64,000 bases of DNA from Chromatiaceae bacterium (GCA_024235315.1 JACKMP010000001.1:124001-188000); one strand, 5' to 3'. Positions 8,579-19,628 are shown, counted from the first letter of the stretch. The notes: generated by a model not told the origin, from the sequence alone. Numbers and translations: made by a program.

Positions 8579-11500
8579 TCAGTCGAGAACCTCGCCTGTT
8601 TCCGTTGGCATCCGCACACGCCCCCGCTGCGACGATACCGGACCTTCGATCCCTTCCACCGACCTGTCCCTCGCCATCAACATGTACAGGGAAGGCACCA
8701 CGAACAGCGTGAACAGCGTTCCGATGGCCATACCGCCAACCAGTACCAGGCCGATGGAGTTTCTTGCCGCCGCACCGGCACCGGTGACCAGCACCAGCGG
8801 AAAGTGGCCGGCGACGGTGGCAACACTGGTCATAAGCACCGGGCGCAGACGGATCATCGCGGCGCTGCGCACGGCATCGAGCTTGCTGATGCCCTGTTCC
8901 TGCAGCTTGTTTGCAAACTCGACAATAAGGATGCCGTTCTTGGCGATCAGCCCAACCAGGGTGACCAACCCGACCTGCGCATAGATGTTCATGGTCGTGG
9001 TCCATCCGTTGGTCCAGTAAGGCATGTTCGGATCCGGCATCTTCAACACGGTGAAGATAAGCGCCCCGAACATCGCCAGTGGTACCGATCCGGCGAGGAT
9101 CACGAAGGGGTCGCGGAAGGAATTGAACTGCACCGCGAGCACCAGGAAGATCATCAGCACCGCCAATGCGAATGCGGGCACAAACTTGTTGCCCTCGGTG
9201 CGCAACTGGCGCGACTCACCCGTGTAGTCGAAGCTGTATCCGGGGGCAGGACCTCCTGCGCGGTCTCCTCCAGCAGCTTGAGTGCATCGTCCAGCGTGCG
9301 CGTGGTCACGCCGGAAAGTTTGACCGCATTGAGCTGCTGAAAGCGGTTCAGCGAGCGGGCCACGACCGAATGCTCTATCTTCGCCATCGACGACAGAGGC
9401 ACCATCTGGCCATCCGGGCCTGTCACCTGGATGTCCAGCAACTGCTCGCTGTTGAGACGATCGGCACGACGGACCAGTGGTATCACTTTGTAACTGCGGC
9501 CATCCATATTGAAGCGGTTGACGAAATCGCCGCCCGTGGCAACGGCAAGGTCGACGCCGACCTCGGACAGCAGAGCCCCAGATCGGCGAGCCGGTCGCGG
9601 TCGAACACCACGGTCGCCTGTGGCTGGTCCATTTTCAGGTCGATCGTCGGTGGAAAAGGCAAACAGGCCGCTCGCGGTGGCCTTGCTCTGAATCGTCTGG
9701 GCGATTTCCAGCAGGCGCGCAGAGTCGGCTGTCGAGGTGACGACGAACTCCACCGGAAAGTTGCTGCCACCCGGCAGCGCAGGTGGTGTCGTCATGAAGA
9801 CCTGGATACCCGGGATCTGCGACACCCTGCCCTGCACCTCCGGCAGGATCCCGGTCACGGTCCGGCTGCGCTCGGCCCAGGGCTTGACCACGACGCCGCT
9901 GAAACCATCGGCGCCCAGCGTCGCACCGATCGACGGCGGAAACAGCAGCTGGAAGGTCAATGCCGCCTCTGGTATGTCCAGCATGATCTTTTCGGCGGCC
10001 TCGGCGTAGATCGCATTCTGATCGGTGGTCGCGTTGGCGGCCGTGTTGATGATGCCGAACAGCACGCTCTGATCTTCTGTCGGTGCCAGTTCCTTGGGCG
10101 AAAAGGTGTACATCGGCACGGTGCACAGGCTCACCACGACCCACACCAGGTAGACGGCTGGCCTGGCATTGAGGGTCGCGCCGACGGCACGACCGTAGGC
10201 TGCACTCAAGCGATCGAAGTGGTGGTTCAGCCAACCGGTCAGGCCGCGCTCCTCGTCTTGCGCGCTGCGCAACAGCTTGGCGGCCATCGTCGGAGACAGT
10301 GTCAGTGCGACCACGCCGGAGATCGCCACGGCGCCAGCCAGGGTAAAGGCGAACTCACGAAACAGCGCACCGGTCAGCCCACCCTGCAGTCCGATCGGGA
10401 TGTACACGGCGACCAAGGTCAGCGTCATGGCTATTACCGGGGCAAGCAACTCGCGCGCACCCAGCATCGCCGCTTCGCGCGGGCTGCGTCCCTCGCGCAG
10501 GTGGCGCTCGACGTTCTCGACCACGACGATGGCGTCGTCGACCACCAGCCCCACCGATAGCACGATGGCCAGCAGCGTGAGCAGGTTCAGCGTGAACCCG
10601 AACATCTGCATCAGAAAGATGCCGCCGATCAGCGATACCGGGATTGCCATCACCGGCACCAGCACCGAGCGCACCGAACCCAGGAACAGGAAGATCACCA
10701 CCACCACGATCAGCAGCGTGTCGGCGAGTGTGCCGGTCACCTCGTGAATGGCATCACTGACGTATTCGGACGCGTCATAGCCGATGCTGGCATCGAGCCC
10801 AGATGGCATCTCCTGCTTGAGTTTTTCCAGCTCGACACGCACACCACCGATGACATCGATGATGTTGGCGTTGGGTTGGGGAAACACACCGGCAAATACT
10901 GCGGTCTGGCCGGAATAACGCACCAACGTGTCATAGTCCTCGGCGCCCAGCTCGACGTCAGCGATGTCCTCCAGCCGCACGATGGTGTCATCCCGCTGGT
11001 AGATCACCAGGCGCCGGAAGTCCTCGGCACTGTGCATATCGGTATTGGCGGCGAGGTAGGTCTGCACCAGCGCACCTTTGGTACTGCCGATGGCGGCAAG
11101 GTAATTGTTGGCGGCCAGCGCCGCCCTGACCTGCGCAGGACTGATGTGCAACGCTGCCATGTGGTCCGGCTTGAGCCAGACCCGCATTGCAAAGGTGCGC
11201 GCGCCGAAGATCTCAATCCGCTGTACTCCCGTGACCGCAGCCAGGCGCGGCTGCACCACCCGAGTCAGGTAGTCGGTGATCTGTTCGGGAGACAGGATCT
11301 CAGACCAGAAGCTGAGATAGGCCGCGGCAAACTCCGAGTCGGCAGACTGCACACTGATCGCAGGCACCTGGGCCTCGGCCGGCAGGTCGTTGCGCACCTG
11401 ATCGACCTTGGAGGAGATGTCGGCGAGGGCCTTGGTGGAGTCATAGTTGAGCTTGAGCCGCGCAGTGATGATCGAGATGCCCTGCAGACTCTTCGACTCG

Positions 11501-11742
11501 ACATAGTCAATGCCTTCAGCTGCGGATATTGCTCGCTCGAGCGGCGTCGTGATGAAGCCGCGCACCAGTTCGGCGCTGGCGCCGACATACACGGTGGAGA
11601 TCTGCACCGAGGCGTTTTCGCTGAGCGGATACTGGCGCACGCTCAACGAATGCCAGGCGCTGAGCCCGGCGATTACGATCAACAGATTGACCACGGTCGC
11701 GAGCACCGGGCGGCGGATAAACAGATCGGTGAAGCTGTTCAT
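8579..11742 (-). pseudogene. RND efflux permease (HAE1/AcrB-like), three apparent frameshifts
   Basis: The start at 11742 reads MNSFTDLFIRRPVLATVVN, the standard opening of RND inner-membrane pumps. The protein continues through the periplasmic porter domain (TPLERAISAAEGIDYVESKS), the transmembrane motif VGLVVDDAIVVVENVERH and the final helices (GLIAKNGILIVEFANKLQEQ). Frame changes fall at homopolymers: AAAA at 9654-9657 (one base too many), CCCC at 9576-9579 (one missing) and GGGGG at 9242-9246 (one missing). The first two almost cancel. Corrected, it is about 1,050 residues. It looks like a multidrug pump rather than a CusA copper pump. It follows its adaptor gene by 10 bp. Confidence 0.87.
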
Positions 11743-11752
11743 ATCCGCGAGC

Positions 11753-12883
11753 TCATGAGTCGCTCGGGCGCGGCTCGAGCCTGGGTTCCGGTGCCAGAGT
11801 ATTGTCGATGACCACACTTGCACCACTGCGCAGTTTGAATACACCGCTGGTCACCACGGTCTCACCGGCCTTCAGGCCATCCGTTATGTCGACAAAGTCA
11901 CCGCGCGCCTGTCCCAGGCGAACGAACTGCTGTCGCAGAACGCGCTCGGTAACACCGACTGCTCGTTCCTCTCTGCTCCTCGACAACGAACACCGAGTCG
12001 CCGAAAGGCGCATACAGCACTGCAGTCACGGGGACCGGCAACACCGACCGCCTGTCTGGCAGCACCACATCGAGGTTGGCGAACATGCCGGTGCGCAGCG
12101 TCTCGCCGGGATTCCCGACCAGTGCGCGCACCCTCACATTGCGCGTCGCCGGATCCACCTCCGGGCTCACCGCGATTATCTCTCCACTGAAGGTCTGTCC
12201 GGGCGCTGCATCTGCTGTGACGCGGACCTGCATGCCATGGCGCAGCTGCGCAAGCTGCCGCTGCGGAATGGAAAAATCCACATGTACAGGATCGAGTGTC
12301 TGCAGCGCCACGATCGGGTCCCCTTCACGCAGGATCTGCCCGAGGTTGACCAGGCGCAGTCCGAGCCGGCCGGAAAATGGGGCGCGCACCGTCTTTTTGC
12401 AATCAACGCACGGGTCATGCCGACCTGAGCGACGGTGTCCTGACCTGGGCCTCGGCACGATCGACGGCATCCTCTGATGCCAGATCCCGTTTGCCGAGTT
12501 TGCGGACACGCACGAGGTCGGCCTGAGCGAGCGCGGCAGCGGACGCGGCAGATGCGAGTTGGGCATCTTCGCTCGCCGTATCCAACTGCAGCAGCACCTC
12601 ACCCGCGGCCACCATCGCGCCGGATTCGAACGCAATCCGGGACACCCGGCCGCTGACCTCGGCGCTGACGGTAACGCCCTGTACCGCCGAAACCGTAGCT
12701 GTGGCGGAGATCACCTGTTCCCATTGCGCGGGATTCACCGCCACCGCAGTGACCGTCTCGGGCGGCATTACCATACTGGCCGCTGCGTCGCCCATGGCCG
12801 AGAACTGCCCAAGCTTGAGCATAAACGATGGCGCCGATAACCAGCGCCAGGCCAACGATGGCCAAGGTCAATTTCTTCAGCAT
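11753..12883 (-). pseudogene. RND periplasmic adaptor (membrane fusion protein), about four apparent frameshifts
   Basis: The start at 12883 (MLKKLTLAIVGLALVIGAIV) gives an N-terminal membrane anchor. Then come the lipoyl/hairpin region (AEVSGRVSRIAFESGAMVAAG) and beta-barrel segments (VRAPFSGRLGLRLVNLGQIL, PEVDPATRNVRVRALV). It ends with GLKAGETVVTSGVFKLRSG. Frame breaks lie near 12825, at 12439-12440, at the TTTTT run 12394-12398 (one base missing) and near 11975. Joined, the protein is about 370 residues, normal for an AcrA/MexA-type adaptor linking the permease to an outer-membrane channel. No outer-membrane channel gene is present in the window. Confidence 0.85.
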
Positions 12884-13477
12884 GATGTACCCAACAGCCC
12901 GGTTCTGTTGCACTGAATCCGTCGCGCAACGATTCGTCAACCTTTTGATCCTGTTCGAGTAAGGGGTTGCGATAACGGTGCACGAACAGCCTAAAAGGCA
13001 CCCAGCGCCCACTATACGCAATGACGCCCCCGGGTGACACCAATTCGGCTTGCATTGTTGACGGAGAGGAAGGGATTACGCGGGCAGCGCACCACCCTTC
13101 GGGCCGCCGCCCGCTGCCGCTCCGTCGAACCACCATTTTTGCATCGAGGGTTCAAATGACTTGCTCGTTGCCACAAACAAAAAAAGCCCCAGGGGACCTT
13201 TTTGCGTTTGGCGGTGGGAGGCAGTCTGGCCGCAATTCGACGCCAGGAAACTTCCCTGTTTGCGCGAAATCTACAGAGAAATCACCACCCCAAGTCGCCT
13301 TCCGACACCAGCAATTCGCCACACTCTACTGATTCATAACCCGTTTTCCCCGGCCGCCTTCTAGCCCAGGTCCCGGAACAGGGAATTGACGGGGAACGGT
13401 CCTGCACTTTGCTATTTTCAACGAACTCTCGTCTCCCGTTTCCGACCCCTCCGCCCGGAGACGCATCGACCAACGAC
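12884..13477. other. Non-coding stretch upstream of the RND operon
   Basis: About 590 bases without a convincing gene. The part next to 12884 should hold the adaptor promoter. Positions 13092-13215 hold a tRNA-tail/terminator repeat described separately. From 13216 to 13477 I see nothing recognisable. Confidence 0.5.
13092..13215 (-). repeat. Copy A of tRNA-tail/terminator repeat (no tRNA left)
   Basis: The segment runs from a CCCTTCGGGCCGCCGCC block through TCCGTCGAACCACC and ATCGAGGGTTC to a terminator-like hairpin at 13179-13203 and ends at TTTGGCGG. It matches positions 21590-21743, which sit directly downstream of the intact tRNA-Ser on the minus strand. Here the tRNA body is missing; only something like its last bases remains. 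The two copies are in the same orientation and about 8.5 kb apart. Confidence 0.7.
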
Positions 13478-14206
13478 TCAGGCACGCCCATCCTTCACGT
13501 ACATCGCCGTGCCGTTGTTCCGCATCTCCACCTGAAATAGCTCGCTCGCCCGGATCAGGTCGCTGAGCTTCTTGTAGCCATAGTTGACCGGGGAGAAAGA
13601 GCTGTTGTTCGAGATGTAGTGCCCCACCCGACTCAGGTGGGCCCAGCCGTCGTCCTCGGCAGACTGTTCGACGGCGGTTCGGAGCAGTCGCACCAATCCG
13701 GTGTCTCCTCGCAGCTCATTGCGTGTCTTCTTTGTCACACGAGAAACAGTGCCATGGTCCTCAGACGGTTCTGCTTCGAGATTTTCCGTGTAGATGAACT
13801 GCGAACACGCTTGTACAAAAGGCGGTGGCGTCTTCTTTTCCCCAAATCCGTAGACGGAAAACCCGCTTTCGAGCATCCGCATCACAAGGGGCGTAAAGTC
13901 ACTGTCGCTGGTCATCAGTGCGAAGGCATCGACGGTCTTGCTATACAGCAGATCCATCGCGTCGATGATCATCGCCGAATCCGTCGCGTTTTTTCCGGTA
14001 GTGTAGGCAAACTGCTGGATGGGACGGATCGCGTTGGGCTGGAGCCTTTCCCGCCACCCAACAAGATTCCGACTGTTCCAGTCGCCATGGGCATGGCGCA
14101 CATTCACCGTTCCGTACTTTGCCAGTTCCTGTAGCACTCCCTCGATCGAGGCATGACTGACGTTGTCGCAATCGATCAGTAGGGCAATCCGCGTCCTAGT
14201 CTTCAT
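13478..14206 (-). CDS. NYN-domain ribonuclease-like protein with C-terminal OST-HTH/LOTUS domain
   Basis: Intact, 242 residues. The N-terminal NYN (PIN-like) domain has LIDCDN (Asp12, Asp14), KNATDSAMIIDAMD (Asp76, Asp82) and TSDSDF (99-104), the acidic cluster that binds metal in this nuclease fold. Residues about 165-240 match the OST-HTH/LOTUS winged-helix type (GHYISNNSSFSPVNYGYKKL). LOTUS domains bind RNA, including G-rich or structured RNA, so the protein is probably an RNA-processing or RNA-degrading enzyme. It lies 92 bp downstream of the NERD-helicase gene on the same strand. Its substrate is unknown. Confidence 0.88.
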   Translation of the reverse strand: MKTRTRIALLIDCDNVSHASIEGVLQELAKYGTVNVRHAHGDWNSRNLVGWRERLQPNAIRPIQQFAYTTGKNATDSAMIIDAMDLLYSKTVDAFALMTSDSDFTPLVMRMLESGFSVYGFGEKKTPPPFVQACSQFIYTENLEAEPSEDHGTVSRVTKKTRNELRGDTGLVRLLRTAVEQSAEDDGWAHLSRVGHYISNNSSFSPVNYGYKKLSDLIRASELFQVEMRNNGTAMYVKDGRA

Positions 14207-14298
14207 TCAGCATCTCTGTAACGATCAAGGTTGAACCGGGCGCACCTCGACACCTACTTGCCATTGGTCCAGATTCCGGCCACAGCGGCCGCACCGTC

Positions 14299-16130
14299 TT
14301 ACGCCGCATAGCGCGTGCCGGCCGCTTTCAGGCGCTCGACGAAGGGTGATTCCTGATGGCAGGTCATAATCAGACGGTCCATCGCGCGCGTCATCGCCAC
14401 GTAAGCGAGGCGCACCTCTTCACCGACATCCCCTTTGTCGTAGGGTAGGTAGCCGAGCCCCGGAATCGCGACGACCGGATATTCCAGGCCCTTGCTCGAG
14501 TGCCAGGTGACGACCTTCACGCTGTTGGGATCGACTTTTGCTCCGTTGCGGCCTGCCTTACCCGTGAGGACGGAAACAGGAATGCCGGCGGCGCGCAGGC
14601 GCTGAGCCACCTTCTCACCCATGAAAGCAGTACGGTACACAACCGCCATATCGCCCCAATTGGCCCCATCCGAATGAAGGTGCTGAAACGCCCGTGCCAA
14701 ATAATCGGCTTCTTTCGCGAAGCTGGACAGGCGTACCAGCTCGGGGACCGGTCCGTGGCGTTCCGCGCTCTCCGGGCGTATCAATGGAATGCCATCCTCG
14801 TCGGCATCCTCTGGCGTGAGCACGTCCTTGGCGAACTCGAAAGCCACCTTGAGCACCTCGGCCGTGTTCCGGTAGTTCAATCGCAGAATCGTGGTGCGGC
14901 CCTGGGCCTGCACATCGACACTCTTGAAACTGAACTTGCGACGACGCCCGCCGTAGATCGATTGGGCATCATCGTACAAAACCAAAAGCGCATTGGTCTC
15001 CGGGTCGACCATTTGCACTACCAACTTCAGCCATTCCGGTTGAAAGTCGTGGCCTTCATCGATGAGTATCGCGCCGTATTGCCCTCGCGGCACCTGGCCC
15101 CTGTCAATGGCCTCGATCAGCCGTTCAACCAACTGCTCAGCGTACTGACCGCTGCTATGGGTTTCTGGCAGTGGCACGTGGTAGTGCGTAAGCTGATCGC
15201 GGCACCAGGCATGGAAATTGCGCACGTTGACCTGATTCGAAACACCGCGCTCCATCATCATTTCGGCGAGTCGCACTGCCAAGGTCTTGTTGTAGCAAAG
15301 CGCCAGAATGGGTTTGTGCAGCACCTTTGCCAGATGCAGACAGCGGTAGCCGAGGATCATCGTCTTGCCGGATCCCGCGACACCGTGGATCACCCGATGT
15401 CCTTCGCCGAGACTGCGCGCCAGCTGCTCCTGCTGCAGGTCCATAATGCGGATGATATCGGGGATCGTGTCCTCGAATATCTCTCCTTGCTCCGGCGCTT
15501 CGATACGAATCTCCGGGAAGAGGTGCCAGCGCACACGATCAATCTGCGGCAATGTCAGCACACCGCCGAAATCCCAGGGGAACATTCCCCAAAGGCGCGA
15601 CTGGAAGGCTTCCTCATCCACTTCTTCGTACATTTCATCCTTGCAGATGACCCGATGTGCCAGGAGCACTTCGCCAAGGTCGGTCGACTCAAACTGGCGC
15701 CTCGTGATATTCGGCAGGACCACGCCGTAGCTCCAAGGGAACATCAGCTTCCCACGATTCTTTTCCTGGTGCTCGGCTTTGGTGATGAATCCTTCTGCAA
15801 CAGGCTCACAACCTCATGCGCATACTGGCGCGCCTGTTCCAACGGATTTGCCACTGCCTTCGCGCCGGACGGTGTGAAGATGGTTGCAGTAGTTCGGTTG
15901 ATCGACTGAATCGTCTCCAGCCGCCAGTCTTTGACCTCGAGAATCAGGATGCCACGGCGCGGGTGGAAGACGATGAAATCCGGATGAAGATTTTTTGGCC
16001 CGACGGCTACCTCATACCAGAGCAGATAGTCGTCCTCAAGCTTGGATTCGAGTCGCTCGGCGAGACGACGACGCTCGCCGCTCGTCATTCGCGGCTTGCA
16101 GCTGTTCAGTGCGGGTATGAGAGTTGCCAC
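14299..16130 (-). pseudogene. NERD-domain UvrD-like helicase, one apparent frameshift
   Basis: The reading begins at a GTG at 16130 (VATLIPALNSCKPRMTSGER). The N-terminal NERD domain (nuclease-related, HPDFIVFHPRRGILILEVKDW) is followed by a frame break at about 15785-15795. The next frame then runs from FITKAEHQEKNRGK through FPWSYGVVLPNITR to the end. The helicase part has Walker A GVAGSGKT, Walker B LIDEGHDF, HSSKGLEYPVV and AYVAMTRAMDRL, all superfamily 1 UvrD/Rep motifs. Total length is about 610 residues. NERD-helicases are ATP-driven DNA enzymes common in accessory regions; some sit beside defence genes. The NYN-LOTUS gene follows. Confidence 0.85.
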
Positions 16131-16504
16131 CGGTCCATGCCTCCTTGGCCTCGTCCACCGGTGGATCGGGGCGAGCAATTGCCGTTTCATTTGTGGACGG
16201 CCTGCGAGCCGCTTCCAATGGCAAAAAATAGCCATGAATCCACGGAAATCTATCGGCCGGGCAGCGGCGCACCTTTACTTTCACGGAGACTTCGCGAGCT
16301 ACAGCGAATTTTCGCGATATTGCCTGCTATATCCGCTGTGTGCAGCGAGCGCTCAGGCGCCCTCCAGGTACCTGATAGCAGCTAGCTCATTTTTGATTGT
16401 TCGATGCGGGTTGGGAAACAGGGAAACTTCAAGGGAAGCAATCAAACGGCAACATATCAGATTGTTGCACCCGTTTCCGGGCAGAACGGGTTATCCCAAC
16501 TGGT
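16131..16504. other. Gap without recognisable gene
   Basis: About 370 bases between the helicase start and the clpX fragment. Codon pattern and possible frames do not support a gene. It may hold the helicase promoter; I could not pick out a clear -10/-35 pair. Confidence 0.4.
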
Positions 16505-16852
16505 TCAGTCTGTGTAACCCGCGAGGGCCGCCGGAGCTGCCGCGCCTTCAGAGGCAAAGGTGATCTTTACCTCCGCACCTTCGGTCACAGCGGTTTCCGT
16601 CACAGCACATTCGATCGCACCGTCGATTGAAGGCAGATCGAACATGACCTTGCGCAGCAGTCCTTCGAGCACACCGCGCAATCCACGCGCACCGGTGCCG
16701 CGGCCGATTGCCTGCCTGGCAATCTCAATGAGCGACCATTCGGTAAAGCTCAGGCGGACGCCGTCGATCTCGAATAACCGCTGATATTGTTTTACCAGTA
16801 CATAGCTGGGTTCGGAGAGGATACGCGCCAGCGCATGTTCATCGAGGTCATG
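16505..16852 (-). pseudogene. clpX: C-terminal fragment of ClpX
   Basis: Read on the minus strand, 115 codons give HDLDEHALARILSEPS, then LVKQYQRLFEIDGVRLSFT, then GRGTGARGLRGVLEGLL, and a stop at 16505-16507. This is the C-terminal small domain of the ClpX unfoldase, starting about three quarters of the way through a normal ClpX. A TAG lies directly before the first matching codon, and upstream bases show no ClpX similarity, so the Zn-binding domain, Walker motifs and pore loops are absent. It cannot act as an unfoldase. It looks like a leftover from recombination; a complete clpX should exist elsewhere. Confidence 0.85.
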
Positions 16853-16864
16853 CTATGCACGGCA

Positions 16865-17047
16865 TCATCTTATGATCCCGCCAGCGGCAGGTACCAAAGT
16901 GAGATCTGTGCCGGGGTATCGTAGACGCCGCTTGGGATCGCCGAGAAAGCAAGCGCGATCTTTCTTCAGGACAAAAGTGCGGATATAGACTTGGCATGAG
17001 TCCTGGTCGACACGGGCGCGATCGATCCATTGTAGGTTTTGCGACAT
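16865..17047 (-). CDS. Possible small protein, unrecognised
   Basis: A 60-residue open frame starting MSQNLQWIDRARVDQDSC with no obvious strong ribosome-binding site. It is fairly basic, contains two cysteines and ends in VPAAGGIIR. I recognise no family. It lies between the clpX fragment and the divergent flavodoxin gene, and could equally be a remnant of the rearrangement that left the fragment. Confidence 0.3.
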   Translation of the reverse strand: MSQNLQWIDRARVDQDSCQVYIRTFVLKKDRACFLGDPKRRLRYPGTDLTLVPAAGGIIR

Positions 17048-17198
17048 TCACCGCCACAGCGGGCACTACAACATGGATGTGTTGTCACCTAACCTTCTGA
17101 CTTGTCAATTAATCTTAGCGCCGCCGGAAACCATGGTTCGATTCTTGCCGCCGTCATGCTCATTCAGCATTGCAGCACGCACATTGCAAGGTGGTCCC

Positions 17199-17776
17199 AT
17201 GGCACAGATCGGCATTTTCTTCGGCACTGACTCAGGCACGACACGCCTGATCGCAAAAAAGATCGCGAAGAAGCTCAAGTTGCGTCTCGGCGATGAAGCC
17301 GTTGCGAAGCCTTTGAACGTCAACCGCGCCACACCGGATGACCTTCTCGCCCATTCGTCTTTGATCATGGGAACGCCGACCTACGGCAAAGGGGCGTGCC
17401 GGCAAGGCCCACAGGAACACTGGAGGAGAGCTGGTTGGAATTTCTGTCGCAACTTGCCGGGCGAGACCTCTCCGGTCGCCGCATTGCGCTCTACGGCCTG
17501 GGCGACCAGGAGGAGTACCCCGCTCACTTTCTCGACGCGATGAGGGAACTGCACGACTTCTTCAGCGCCGCCGGCGCTGAAATGGTCGGTGGTTTCAACA
17601 CCGATGGCTTTCAGTTTGAGCGATCGCGGGCTGTCGTGGGCGGCCGGTTCGTCGGCCTGGCGCTCGACCAGCATCTGCAACATCTCCTGACCGATGAACG
17701 TATCGACGCCTGGTTGGACGAAGTGGTACCCGCGCTGGTGGTTGTGCAGCCGCGCCGCCTCGACAAGGCTGGTTGA
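17199..17776 (+). pseudogene. fldA: Flavodoxin, one apparent frameshift
   Basis: The start at 17199 (MAQIGIFFGTDSGTTRLIA) has the flavodoxin phosphate-binding loop GTDSGTT and an AAGGTGG ribosome-binding site. The frame runs to TPTYGKG, then breaks at the GGGG run 17391-17394, where one more G would restore the reading. The second frame continues with PARPTGTLEESWLEFL, YGLGDQEEYPAHFLDAM and EMVGGFNTDGF, the standard FMN-binding and C-terminal parts. Corrected length is about 192 residues. Flavodoxins are small FMN electron carriers used under iron limitation or by specific reductases. The gene points away from the clpX fragment. Confidence 0.85.
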
Positions 17777-17895
17777 TCCACCGCGATTCCTTCCAGGTTC
17801 AGCCCGTTGCCGTGAACAATCCGCACCGGGCAGAACCCGAACACATCGGGTCGTCTGTATGACGTGCCCCGCCGCAGCACCTTGAGGTATACGAG

Positions 17896-18126
17896 ATGCA
17901 GGAAGACGTCTTTCACGAAGTCGCCGACGAATTCATCAATCTCGCCAACCAGATGAGTGAAGACTGGGCCACCCCATGCTCAGCGCAGCATTCATGTATG
18001 CCGCCGCACGTTTCAACGCGTTTCACGCGATCGGGGAGGGGGGCCGACCGCGAGACGCGGAAACGCGCCATCGTCTACCTCTGTGATCAATATCGAAAGA
18101 TGCTCGAAGAGAACCTGGGGAACTGA
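17896..18126 (+). pseudogene. DUF3144 protein with two compensating frameshifts
   Basis: Starts MQEDVFHEVADEFINLANQ and ends DQYRKMLEENLGN, both typical of the small DUF3144 family. The middle is scrambled in this frame, but the next frame reads LSAAFMYAAARFNAFHA, exactly the expected family core. The frame is lost at CCCC 17972-17975 (one base missing) and regained at the six-G run 18038-18043 (one base too many). Corrected length is about 76 residues. The function of the family is unknown. It lies 119 bp after the flavodoxin gene in the same direction. Confidence 0.75.
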
Positions 18127-18373
18127 GGCAATCTCAGTCCGGGCTTCGGACAGACGACTTCTGACTTGATCCCAGATTGCCTGTACGGCTGACCGGCGGG
18201 TGTTGCGCTGCCTTTCGTCCTGGGAAACCCGCCGTCCGGCGAGGTCCGCGCTCGAGACCATGCACCTTGTTCATCCTCTGCTATCAAACCCGGGCAGCCA
18301 GCTCTTTTGTGAGCTAGAACCTAAGCAAGGGAAACCTCAGAGTTCCCCACAAACTGTTTTGAGGTTGCACGTG

Positions 18374-19628
18374 ATGGCCGCCGACGGAATCCTTTTTTCG
18401 CCGATTCGCATCGGCACACTCGATCTACCCGGGCGGTTGTTCAAAACCGCCACTGCAGAGACACGGGCGACGATCGATGGGTTTGTCTCCCAGGACGTGA
18501 TCGATTTCTATGTACCGATAGCGCAGGGCGGGACGCCGCTGATCATTACCGGAAACATCTACATCAGCCGACAGGCCAAGTCGGCGCCCCACCAGTTGGG
18601 GGTGGATGACGACGACAAGATCCCTGGGCTGGCGCAAATGGTCGACGCGGTGCACGCACACGGCTCAAAGATGTTCGCCCAGCTAAACCATTGCGGTCGC
18701 CAGGTGGTGCCCGGCTTCGTCGGTGCGGTGGATGTGGTTTCGGCCTCCGGGGTAAAGGATCTGCTGACTGGCACCGTCCCGCGGGAGATGTCTGTAACGG
18801 AAATTCACCGCATCGTCGAACAGTTTGCCGCAGCCGCCGGGCGCTGCCAGCGCGCAGGCTTCGACGGCGTTCAGATGCACTCGGCGAATGGTTACCTGCT
18901 GAGCCAGTTTCTTACGCCCTACACCAACCGGCGCCAGGACGAATACGGTGGTTCCCTCGAGCGGCGCACACGATTCGGGTGCGAAGTCTATCGTGCCATC
19001 CGTGCCGAGGTAGGCGCTGACTTTCCGGTGATCATCAAGATGAACGGCGCGGACCGCTTGCCGTTGCGCGACGGTTTGCAAACATCAGAGTTGGTAAAGG
19101 TTGCGCAGATCATGCAGACGGAGGGTGGACGCGGTGGAGATCTCGGTCGGGCACTATGAATCCGGCTTCCCCATGGTTTGTGGAACGTTCAATCGCTGCC
19201 TGCAGAACATGCTGCGCGGGAGCATGGCTCACTTGCCACCCGCACGGCGCATTCTGATGCGGCTTTTCCGGCCGGCGATCACCTTGGCCTCCAATCTGCT
19301 CTGGAAGGGCCGTGAGGGCTTCAATCTCGACTACACACCGGATTTCAAGCAGACGCTGACGATCCCTGTGATCTGCGTAGGCGGCTTTCGTACGCGGGCA
19401 GTGATGGAAGCAGCAATCAATCGGGGCCAATGCGATGCAGTGTCGGCCGGTCGCCCGTTCATCGCTGATCCTTATTTCTACCGGCACCTACGCGAAAATG
19501 AGCCCGGACCCCGCTGCGTCGACTGCAACGCCTGCGTCGGCCACTTGGGGGCGCAACCTGCAGATTGCTATCACCCTACCGTGAGGGCAGAAAAGGACGC
19601 CATGCTGGCAAGGCATGCGCAAAGCTGA
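18374..19628 (+). pseudogene. NADH:flavin oxidoreductase / Old Yellow Enzyme family, one apparent frameshift
   Basis: The start at 18374 (MAADGILFSPIRIGTLDLPG) leads into the TIM-barrel oxidoreductase fold with LFKTATAETRA, AQLNHCGRQ, GFDGVQMHSANGYLLSQF and TPYTNRRQDEYGGSLERR, the FMN-binding hallmarks of the family. Near GGG 19123-19125 one base appears missing. The next frame continues VDAVEISVGHYESGFP to ADPYFYRHL and a C-terminal cysteine cluster CVDCNACVG. Corrected length is about 418 residues. Members reduce enones, nitro compounds or related substrates with NAD(P)H. The terminal cysteines hint at an Fe-S-type subgroup, but there is no long reductase extension. Confidence 0.85.

Noticed and set aside
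8579..11742. Reading the RND pump as a CusA copper/silver pump because of its neighbours
   Set aside because: The sequence looks like the multidrug HAE1 group; the Met triad and other CusA hallmarks were not seen.
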